Below, one piece after another: positions 48,001-60,000 of a DNA stretch of 64,000 bases. The notes under the pieces were generated by a model. That model had not been told where the DNA came from and did not search any database. It was given only the letters and a program-made list of their open reading frames with translations. The position numbers and the translations under genes were made by a program. The stretch lies in contig JASAND010012426.1 in assembly GCA_030248195.1 (NCBI GenBank), forward strand, positions 32,348 through 96,347, in the 5' to 3' direction. The stretch comes from Trissonchulus latispiculum. Lineage: Eukaryota; Nematoda; Enoplea; Enoplida; Ironidae. How positions within the stretch are numbered: the first letter of the stretch is position 1; every line of letters starts with the position of its first letter.

Positions 48001-51000
48001 TTACTGCTGTGTGGAAACCTTGGCTTGCTTGATTGCGCAATATTGCGCAATGATGACTCATCATGAGTTACTCTGAATCAGAATTAATAAAAAGCCTTTC
48101 ATTTCATCTTTTGGCTTTGTCGAGTGCGGTCGTGTTTTTAAAATGGCTCTCTTCAAGTGTACTCAGTGTGCGAAGACGTTTTCTGATAAAATTGAAAGGA
48201 GACGTCATGTTACAAAGGAACATTCAAAAGCTAAAATATGTTGTGGAGAAGAATTCAAAACGCTACGATCTCTTCAAAAGCACAAAAAGGAATCTCACAA
48301 ACCGGAGTCGACAACAATCTCTAAGCCCTCAAAAAATACTCTGCGAATGAAAGGAGTGGAGGGTAAAATGATTACTCTCTTTTACTCTGGATGGCATCCA
48401 TTCAGTAACTTCTACAGAGCACCTTTCACTATTCAGTGTGTGGTATACCGCAACGTGGAACAATATTACCAAGCTGCAAAAGCTAGGTATTTCAACGATT
48501 TTAAAACTTATGATAAGATTATGACTACTTGGTCACCATCCGTTGCTAAACAACTGGGAAAATCAGTTGAAGGATATAACGAAGAACGTTGGCTTCAAAT
48601 TGCAGACAGCGTAATGTCGTTCGCAGTGAAAGAAAAGATACGTCAACACCCTGAAATTGAGAAGCTCTTGAAGGACACTGGAAAGGATATCATCGCAGAA
48701 GCAACGAAATATGATTCATATTGGGCTAATGGAATGGATATAAGTGAACCTACCATCAGTGATACATCTCAGTGGGTAGGCAAGAATAAACTCGGTGAAA
48801 TCCTAATGAAGATTAGAGAAGAAATTGTAAATGAAAAATAACAGTTATAATATTGCGTATTGATTGCGTTATGTGTGATGTTGTGCTTGTGAATTAATAA
48901 AAGGATGAAAAAAACTGTAGTGACAGCCGTTAAAGTCACCTGATGAGACCTTTGGCAGGGTTGAAACAGTTATGATTGCTACACCGTTTCTTAAATTTCA
49001 ACACCCCTTTACCTGTATTGTAGCTGCGCCTACAAAAGCAGGTAAAACAACATTTGTATCTAAACTTATACATTTCTCTAATGAAATGATTACTCCCCCT
49101 CCACAGCGGATCCTATGGTGTTATAGTGAATGGCAAGATGCCTATGATAATCTTCCAGAAGTTGAGTTTCATCATGGAATACCCAACTTGGATGAATTAA
49201 AAACAGGTAAACCTACGTTAATAGTACTTGATGATTTAATGACTGAAGTACAGAGAAATTCCAAACTTATTGAACTGTTTACTCGAGGATGTCATCATTG
49301 GTCGTGTAGCGTGGTCCATATCACTCAAGATATTTTCTATGATAAAAAGAGAACTAGCAGAATAAATGCTCAGTATATAATATTAATGAAGAATCCTGCA
49401 GATAAACTAACTCCAATCAACCTGGCTAAGCAAATGTTTCCTGGTAAAGTTGATGGGTTCATGCAAGCATATAATCATGCTACCCTTAAACCTCATGGCT
49501 ATCTGCTAATTGACTTGGATCAAAACACTCCAGATGATTTCAGACTACGATCAACGATATTTCCCAACGAGCCTAATGGAATCTATAAACTAAAAAGTAC
49601 ATAAAAACGATTAGAATATATTGAAAATAATCTACTAACCCACTAATTCACTATGGCGAAGCGATTTGAAAAGCACGTAGACTACCTAAAAGTCCTCTGT
49701 AAGTGTAATCTAAAGCAGAGGCGTGGCATTATTGAAAACTCAAATCCAGAGTTAATAAAAACTATATGTGACTGTATTGAAAATGTACTATCTGGCAATG
49801 TTATGCTTCCTGAAGAGGATTTACGCCGTTTGAAGCGACACAAGAAACTTTTACGTGAATTGAGAGATAAACAAAAGAGTATTCAATCTAAAAAGAGGTT
49901 AATTGTCCAAAAAGGAGGATTCTTACCTGCTTTGCTTGCTCCGTTATTGGGTGTTGTTGGTGGTCTAGTTACTGATCTTGTACTCAAACGATAATGGAAT
50001 ACTCTATACTAGTTCGACCAGATTACTTTGAGCAGCATATGAAAGAAGCTGACTTGGACATGGAAAGAACGATGCGGAAGCGAAAATACCCTAGCGACGT
50101 CAAATTGGCACTTTATAGACAAAAGGACTATAGGAGACGTTTGTTAAAAGACAAGGGACAAGAAATTCAAATAAAACAGCACCAAACCACTCCGCAGTAT
50201 GCTGAACCTGAACAAATCGATCCCATAATTGCTACACTACCAAAAAACCTTCAACCAACTGGTGAAAAACTGATCACGCATTTACGAAGCATCCCAGACT
50301 TTAAGGTCAATGAAAGAGGTGAAATTTCATACAAAGGTAGAGAAGCAAAAGATTCTCGAATTGTTGATCTTGTTCATGATTTTGTGAGAAATAGACCAAC
50401 TAAAAGCCCTGCAATCGGTTGGGAACTTTTGGCAGAAGCTCTGCGTAGCAGTAACGTTCCTCGCGAATTTGTTGGGAATCCTACCAGATGGCAGTACATA
50501 AAAGAGCCTGTTACACCAAGAATACCAGCAGCGCAACGAATTGACGCTCTACGTCGAAGACTTCAGACTGGAACTGGTATTGCTCTTAAGAAGTTGAAAT
50601 GGAAGACACTTTAGCCTACTACTATTATACTCCAACAAGTCCTGTGGCATATTCCGGTCCATTAAAACTGTACAACTTTGTCAAATCCAAACACGCAGGA
50701 ATCACTTTTGCTATAGTCAAAGATTGGTTAAAGAAGCAACACACCTATACCCTACATAAACCTATTCGTCGCAATTATTCTAGAAGAAGATACTTTGTAG
50801 ATGGCGTTGATAAGCTATGGCAAGTTGACCTTGCAGATATGTCAAGAATAGCCGACGACAATGATGGTCATAAGTTCTTGCTGACTTGCATTGATGTATT
50901 TTCAAAGTTTGCATGGGTTGTACCAACTAAATCGAAAAGTGGCGGTGATATTTACAAAGCATTTCAACGAATCCTACAGTCTGAAAGGAGTCCTGAAAAG

Positions 51001-54000
51001 CTTCAGTCTGATAGGGGAAAGGAATTTCAAAATAGACTATTCCAGCAGCTTCTCAAGGAAAACAATATTCACTACTACACTTGCGACAATCCTGACATTA
51101 AATGTAGTATTGTTGAACGGTTCAACCGGACTATTAAGACTAAGCTATGGAAGCATTTTACCAAAACCAGAAACTATAGATATCTAGATGTGTTGCAGCA
51201 TTTTGTTGATGCTTATAACAACACTAAGCATTCCAGTATTGGAATGAGCCCTACAGAAGCCTCTGATCCTGTAAACCATCATGCAGTTTACCACAAATTG
51301 TATGGTAAACAACCGTTTGCAAATGCAAAGCTGCAAGATGGAGATATTGTGAGAATAAGCAAGGCAAAAGGCATTTTTGATAAAGGATATTTACCAAATT
51401 GGTCAGAGGAATTGTTTAAAATTGTGAAAACTACAACAAATTCATTTCCTGCAATGTATCACCTTGTTGATTTACAAGATGAACCAGTACAAGGCGGTTT
51501 CTATGAACCTGAATTGCAATCGGTAGTTAAACCTGACAGCTATTGGGTGGAGAAGGTCATAAAAAGACGACGACGCAGAGGTAAAACAGAATTTCTAGTA
51601 AAGTGGCTAGGATATCCAGATAAATTTAACAGCTGGATCAGTGAAGAAGATGGATTTTTACCTACAACTACCAAGTAATACTAAATATTACTCCACCAAT
51701 ACACTAAATGATTTTAGAGTAAAGCTACCTCATCGCATAGATTTAGAAGGTGAATGGGAAGTTGCCTTAGTTGAATTTATGTATCCCGTAACATGGAATA
51801 CCTTTTCAGAAGACGAAGATTCAGAAATTCAAATATCATTCAGTCATGGAACATCGAAAAGCAAATCCTTGCCATTAAGATATTATGCATCCATTACTGA
51901 ATTATGTGAAACAATAAATGCTACGCTAGCTACAATGACAAATCGGGAGGGCAATCCCCCTGATATCAAAGTGGAATTTGACCAGTATACTCATCGAGTG
52001 CACATCATTTTTGCAAGAGAACGAGGAGTATCACTTGACATTGTTGACCTAAACATGAGTAAGCGGCTACAATACATCTTAGGTTTTAAAAACGGTGAAA
52101 GCTTTGATCCTCAAGGTATAATTGAGCGAGAGTCTCCAACCCATGTAAACAAAAAGGAAAAGGTGCTTGTTGCTGGAAGCGAACCAGATATGAAGGCTGG
52201 TTTTTACTCAATGTATGTATACTGTGATCTAGTGGCTCCTCAAGTGATTGGAAATGCAATAGCTCCACTGCTGCGTGTTGTCAACACTTCAACAGAGCAT
52301 GGCGAATGCATTGATCGCGAATATCATAACCCTCATTATGTACCTGTACTAAAGAAGGAGTTTGAAAGTGTCGAAATCAATATAAACGATGACGCAGGGG
52401 AGCCTGTAAACTTTTCCTATGGTAAGATATACCTAAAACTACACTTTAGAAAGCTGCGACCATGAGGACTCTATATTATCCAGAAAACATTAAGACATGG
52501 GAAGATGCTCTACTACAAACTGGTGGTGCACTTCCCACATATGCAGGTCATCCTTATCAAAGAGGAGAAGGTATTGGAAGTTTCTTCAAGGGATTATTCC
52601 GCGCAATTTGGCCTACAGTTAGAAAGGTTGGTGTCCACGTTGGTAAAGAGGCTCTAAGAACTGGTAGTGAAGTGGCTAGAGACTATCTAAATGAGAAAAA
52701 GGACATAAAAAGCTCGTTAAAGAAACGTGGTAGACAAGCTCTTGGACGTACATTGAGCAAGGTTGGGGAAGACTTACAGCAAGAAGGAGAAGGCATTGGT
52801 TATAGACCTGCTAAAAAGAACATAAAAAGGCTAAAGAAGCGTCGTAAAATAGCAAATTCAGACGTATTTGGAAATGGCTAAACAAGTTGATGCACAGTCC
52901 TATCCAGGCTTTAAAAGTGAGCTGGATCTATTTACCCTTCCACCAACTCAGGTTGCTGTAGAAAAGGGATATTGGGCTGAATATTATCCCCAGAATCCCG
53001 TTACAGATAGTGGACCCTACAGGATTCATGTCCCGAAAGATAGCTACATGTTGGATTTAAACAAAAATTATCTCTATATGAAGCTCAAGATTGTCACTAA
53101 AGATGGAAAGGATTTGGCTTACCCAAAGTTGGCTGATGGAACTGTAGACAAGAGTAATGTTATTGTTTCCCCAATCAACCTACTTGGATCTACCCTTTTT
53201 GAACGAGTTATTGTAAAACTCAGTGATAAGGAGATTGAAAATAGTGGACCGCTGTATGCTTACAAGGCTTATCTAGAGGTCTTGCTTAGCTATGGATGGG
53301 ATGCAAAGTCTAATCACCAACAACTTGCAATGTTTTATAAAGATGCTGTAGGCAATTGACTGTAGATAGGCTGTAGATATGCAATAGGCTGTAGACATAA
53401 CAAGTGGTGCAATGAAATGGCGAGGTAAACCATTTATGACAAACGAAGGCGTTGAATTGGTGGCTCCATTACACTGCGACCTTTTCAAACAAGACAGATA
53501 TATGTTAAGTGATACTGATCTAACAATTGAGCTACATAGAAACGTGGACAAGTTTCTGTTAATGAGTGATGGTACAGAATATAAAGTGAAGGTGGAAGAT
53601 GTTAAATGGCATGTATGGAAGGTGAAGCCTCAAGAATCATTAAGTTTGGCTATCGAAAAGATTTTAATAAGCAACAATACTGCAAAATATCCTGTCCGAC
53701 GTATCAAAATGGTAACTAGACATATTGCACCAAAGTCTCAAACAATAGTGGAAAATTCAATATTTTCTGGTCAACTTCCTAGAAGAGTAGTCATGGTTAT
53801 GGTCGATTCCGAAGCATTCAATGGTTCTTTTACCAAGAATCCGCTACAGTTTGAAAACTGTAACATTAGTGAATTATCCCTAAAGTGTGGAGATGAATAC
53901 ATTCCTAAGCATCCTATGAAAATGAACTGGAACAAGTTCCAGTATACTATTCCTTACATGTATCTGTTTGAAGGGATCAATTTAGCTAAAAGTGATAGAG

Positions 54001-57000
54001 GGATCGATATTTCCTATGATGACTATAAAAAAGGATACACAGTCTTTGTATTTGATTTGACAGCAGATAGTGTGGATGGGGGAGCAATGGAGTTAATTAG
54101 AGAAGGTGATCTATCTCTATATATGCAACTTAAGGAACCACTCAACTCAAACCCGCAAGGGGTGGAAATTATCATATATGGAGAATTTGATAACTTAATA
54201 TCCATTGATCAGAATAGGACTCCATTCTTTGACTACGCAATATGAATAGTCTAGAGATTGCTGAAACTTTAAATAGGGATCCTTTGGTTAAAAGATGCTT
54301 CCTGGGGGTATTTCCTAGTGATCAATTACCTGTAGTAAAAACTAGACCGGCATGTCTGGTTCTCAACACTGATCCCGCAGTTGCTCCTGGACGACACTGG
54401 ATTGCAATGTATTTTGATCACTATACGGAGTATTTTGATAGCTATGGATTGGATCCTATAGAAGAATGTAAAGAAGCATATAAAATTGACAAATTTAATT
54501 ACTATGGTTTACAGGACTTTGATACTATTGTATGTGGTGAATATTGTATTTATTTTTTAATAAAAAGGGTGGGGGGTTGGAGTTTTCATGAAATTATAGA
54601 CTATTTGAGAAAAAGGAGTGAAAAGAATGATTCCATTGTAAAACAATTTGTTGATAAATTACGAATTTATAAGCACTATCCATCTCTACAGACGTGTCAA
54701 AGAAGAGGCTATGAAGATTGTCAATTTGGTAGTGAAAGGCAAATTTGACTCAAAGCTTGACTTACTTACAATTCCGGGTGCAGTTTATAATCCTAGACGG
54801 TTTAGTGGAGCCATCCTTGCTCTGAAACCTTGCACATTTTTGCTGTTTTCTACTCGAAGCTTCCTATGTCTGGGAGCTAAATCTGAAGAAGATGCTAATG
54901 CTTGCATCAACGACTTGTGTAAAATTCTGAAACTAGTGGTGAAGGAACACACTGTTTGTAATTTAGTTGTATCTCATCATCTTGGATATGAAGTGGACCT
55001 GGAAGCTCTGTACGAAAAGTTGAGAAAGGTCTACACTAGTGCATGTTTAGAGCTAGAAATTTACAGGGGAATTATTTGGAAAATGAAGGGTGGTACCATT
55101 AGACTTTTTCATAATGGGAAATTTTTCATTGTTGGGCTAACTAATAAATGTGATGCTTTTAGTCTTGTATCTGATGTTTGTAATGTGTTGTGCGTTGAAA
55201 AAATAAAGAAAATAAAAAACCGTAACGGTTGCCTAGCCGTCTGATGAGGCCCTGTGGCGGGGGCCGAAACGGTTATTCACCGCAATCAATAACAAGCCCC
55301 TAGACTTTAGCTCCTGGCCCAGACCCGCCATTTTTTAGCTACTAATATATTCCTCTTTAGTTCAAGTATATTCATATATGACATAAGAAGATCTTTAACT
55401 TTGCTATTTATAAACAGTGGACTGTGAAAGCTTTACAAAATCTTTGCATACCAAACTTTAGGACGTTTCGAAAGGAATAGTTTATATTTTGACTTGTGGG
55501 CTAAAGTTTAAATATCTAGAGTCTGAGGAATCTGTCTCAAAATAAACGCTTTCTTGGGAATAGATGGCGCACTTAGTAGATTGCAAAATCTGTATTTGAA
55601 AATCTTTTGTTTATGATATCTCAATAGCTCAACTGCGGAATAATGCCCCTTTTAGGGTCGATCTTGCTTTTGAATCCCCTGTATATCTGTGTCAACTATA
55701 AAACTAATCACACAATGTTTGCACGTATAGTTTCTTGCGCAGCAGGCTTATAAGTTAAATGCTCCCACAACGTAAACTCAACCTTTTGCACGAACTATTG
55801 CTTGCGTCTACCTTTTTGTAAAAGTGACGGCTTATTTAGTAAGCACTTATTTCATTAGCTATAAATTTCATTAATTATTAACTATTAATTCACTCAAACT
55901 CCGCCTTAAAATACCTGTCCGCTCAACTAAGCTAGAAAAGCATAAGATTTAAACTAACAATTTTTTCACTAAACTGAAACTAATATTTCTAACCTTTCCT
56001 GAACAATCGCTTTAAAGTTTTCCGAGTCCCGAATCATCAACTGTTTCGATTCCTCTACCGTAAGCTATAAAATAAAGTAAGTCGAAACTAGATAAATGCT
56101 AAACGGACCACATTAGACATAGTTGGAATGCTTTCAATACATTATTTGGGTGTCAGAAATATAGCTGGCAGCTAATCAGTATAGTCAAAGATTTGTAAAA
56201 CCATTGACTTCAGAAAGTTACCATGTTTCCATTTCCAATGTAACAATTATTATTATAGTATTTCGCACAGACAATTCTAATTAAAGAATGAAAGAAAGCT
56301 GCACACCACCAAGCACCCAAAAATTGGGCTCCTGGCCGGACTCGAACCCACAGTCCTATTTAACGGGCAGACGCTCTATCAACTGAGACACAGGTGCTTC
56401 AGTGAATTAAGTTTCAACCGGAAGTAAAGGTTAGAGCTCATGTTCAGGATTTGACTAAATCCAGCCAACTACAACCCTGTTCAAAAAGTGGGAATCAGGA
56501 TCGACTGCTTAGCCAGTGAAACTGAACCTAAAGCTGACACTGAAGCTAAAAGAAGAAACGTTGGAAACAACAAAAAACATGAGTCTACAAGGGCTTTAAA
56601 TTCAATATTATTTTTATGAAACTATGCACACTGGTTACTCTAACCTGAACTGGATAGTATCCGCCCATATAAGCATTGTGACAGGAGGTCTGATCGGATC
56701 CCAAATCCGCCAACAGATCTCCAGTTTTCAGATATTCATCCGCCAATCGTTCCCTGAAACATCAACAAACGAACAGTTACGTACTTTTCACAGTATTCAT
56801 GTGCTTCATTAAAAATACCTCCTTCCCCTGGGTCAGCCGTTAGTGTGCAGAGCATGTATCTCGAACTGAAAACAAAATTTTGCCAAATATCATACTCTTA
56901 TCTATTATGTACTCTTGATTTCATGAGTAAGCCCTACAATTACATGTCGAAATTCTGCGGAAAATAACGCACCATAGGCTAACAACATTTCCCAGATAGC

Positions 57001-60000
57001 CAATGCTAACAGCTTTTCGACTCCGTTTAGCTTCTCTACAAAAGAATACAAACAATATTAATATTAATATTATATGTTATTAATACAGCTTTCTTAAACT
57101 GCAAAGACATTGTCTAAAGAACAAATATTTCGTTAAATTTAGATCCATGACTTGAATAGTGGATAGATAATTAAAACTACAGTACAGAGTGGCTGCAATC
57201 CCTGCAGAAATCGCTTTGCTTTAGCATCATTCAAGTTGATGTTTCCAAAGGAATCACTACTTTGAAGAATAAATTCAAAAATCACAATTTTGGCCTTTTG
57301 GCAACCTTCCACCACAGTTTTTGCTGTTTTCAATCCCAAATTTCGAATTTTAGATGAATTCGTGGAGAACTCACAAAATCAAAGCAACTAAGACCCTGTT
57401 TCTTTAAAGATTAAACGGATTAGATTAAAATTAATCCACATTAAAGAAACAGCACCTCGGATTAAACGGATTAAAATTTAATCCAGCGAGTTAAACGGAT
57501 TATATTTAATCCTGTTTCTTTAATGCACCTAAGATTAAAATTTTAATCTAATCCTGCTTCTTTAATGCACCTAAAATTAAAATTTTAATCTAATCCTGTT
57601 TCTTTATTCACACTTCGGATTTAAAAATCAACGAGTTAATTTTAATCCGACCTGCTTAATCGCTGTTTCTTTAAAGATTAATTTTAATCAGTTTAATCCG
57701 TCTCCTGCATGTTCAATTAGTTTTTACATAACCCTTGTGCACCTACGCGGATTGAACGGATTAAAAATTGGTGGATTAAAATTTTTAATCGCTGTTTCTT
57801 TAATGGCGGATTAAGGGGGGGGGTCGTTTTTTTTGGGCGATTTTTCGACCTTCTCCGATTTTGCTCATTTTTACATATTTTGTACTCCCAATGGGTCCGC
57901 AAAACAAGACAAGTGCGTTTTGCGCAATATTGCTTCTATCGTTCTGTAGAGTCCTTCAAAGGTGAATCCGACATGTGTTGAACATAGGAAAATGAAAAAG
58001 TTAAGGTAAAAAAGTTTGTGTCCAAAAATTTTTTCGCTGTGTAAGAGACTCAGCTCTGAAAATTTTTCACCCTTGTTAAGGACATTATGTGGAGTGCAGC
58101 GAGTGACTTTGGTGCAATTCTGTTGAGAATTAAAATTTTGGCAAAGTCAGAATTTGTGAAAATTCCGAGTTTGGCTATTTGCCAAAATTCCAATTCTCAA
58201 CAGAATTGCACCAAAGTCACTCGCTGCACTCTACATTATGTCCTTAACAAGTGTGAAAAAATTTCAGAGCTGAGTCTCTTACACAGCGAAAAAAATCTTT
58301 GGACACAAACTTTTTTACCTTAACTTTTTCATTTTCCTATGTTTAACACATGTCGGATTCACCTTTGAAGGACTCTACAGTACGATAGAAGCAATATTGC
58401 GCAAAACGCACTTGTCTTGTTTCGCGGACCCATTGGGAGTACAAAATATGTAAAAATGAGCAAAATCGGAGAAGGTCGAAAAATCGACCAAAAAAAGCGA
58501 CCCTCCCCTTAAGCGGATTAAAATTAACTCGTTTAATTCGAGGATTAAAAATGGTCAGATTAAACGAGTTAATTTTATTCCGTTTAATCCTGCATTAAAT
58601 AAACAGCCATTAACATTTTAATCCGGCAGATTTTTGATCCGTTTAATCCGACCATTTTAATCTTTAAAGAAATAGGCCCTAAGTTTTGGTATGTTTCTCT
58701 TGTTTCTTCCTTATTCACAACTCAACTTGTACAGCAGTGATGCACAGCACAATTCCCAGATTCTCACAATTTTCTGTTATGCTTACACTCCAAATAGTTT
58801 AAATTCTACGCTTTTGCCACGTAATAAATTTGAAAATTTTGAGCGATAAAGCTTACGAAACCGAAGAACAATAAGTCACCCAGTAAGTATAACAGGGTCC
58901 AACTACTGCGCTGAAGCTTTACCAAAGAAAGAGCTGAGCTATTTTAGAATGATGTATATCAATCGTTATATATAACCCATTTCAAGAATTTTAAAAATTC
59001 CATCGATTACTGGATTTTCATTGAAAGCAGATAAAAAATTATGGTATACCATAATTATTGGTAATTTTTATATAAAGATTTATTTCCTCAGTTATCATTA
59101 AGCTTAAAGTTTGAGATACACTTTACACTATTGGTGTATATAACACAATTTGTCTTGAAAATTTAGGGGCGAGTGAGTATGGCCACAAGACCCCGTTATT
59201 TCTGCGCATGCCCCTTCTGCATTAAAGATATCCTCTTGTGTAGCAAAGTGAATAGTGTTAACTGCCTAACCTTTCCAGCACAGAGTTTCATTCATAGGCA
59301 TAAATCTGTGTACTAAAGTCTGACCAAAAAATGTAGGGAGCGAAATTGTTTTGTTTATACTGAACTACCGGTACATTTTTGCTGCAGCAATGTATATATT
59401 TTCTGAACCGTCATGGCAAGAACTTTCTTTTGGCTGAAAAAAATTTTAAAAAAAATTAAAATTCATCAAAAGAAGCCGATTTTTTAAGTTTTGAAAGATC
59501 AGTAGAAGCCAGGAACTAGCCGTTCGGTGGAAAATTAGCCCATGTCCCAAACATATTGAATCCCGAATATCAGCTGATTTCGTCAAAAATTGCGATAGTT
59601 ATTCAATTTTTTCGATTTTCAAAATCCTTTGATCTTTGCCGCTTTTCCAACTTTGACTGGCTATTACTCGCGACTCACTCAATGCAAAACTTTTTTAATT
59701 GGATTTTCAGGACCGCGTACGTGTCAGCTTTCATGTGATGTATGTGGTTTTTCAAAATTTGAAAATCGATTTTTTCGAAAAATACCACTTTTTGACCCAA
59801 AATTTCGACAATGCGAATCCAGCAAAAGTGGGTAAAAATAATATTATCATAAAGTTTAATCTGAGCTGAATCCAACGATATAAAGTTTTCGTGGCTACGA
59901 CTTATATTGCATCCGCAACGAATTTTTAAACAATTTCGCTTTTTAGCCGGTTATTGGCTAGTTTACACTATTTGCGGCAAATCAATGCACAATATAGCAC

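Larger units (their letters stand above)
44366..55290. mobile_element. Polinton/Maverick element, truncated at the polymerase end
   Basis: A block of genes typical of Polintons: PolB on the minus strand; then on the plus strand a membrane protein, C2H2-NADAR, packaging ATPase, two small conserved proteins, chromodomain integrase, minor capsid, PX-like protein, major capsid, protease and a TBP-like protein. The left terminal inverted repeat is lost with the PolB C-terminus at about 44366. The right end is not defined; no terminal repeat or 6-bp duplication can be identified, so 55290 is only the end of recognisable sequence. The whole lies in a urocanase intron. Confidence 0.88.

Noticed and set aside
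48063..48350. 95-codon frame overlapping the start of the NADAR gene
   Set aside because: Low-complexity shadow in a different frame; the C2H2-NADAR frame explains the region.
44366..55290. Simple nested insertion of the Polinton into the gypsy element
   Set aside because: The gypsy 3' half does not resume past the Polinton, and the polymerase end of the Polinton is missing; a breakpoint is required.
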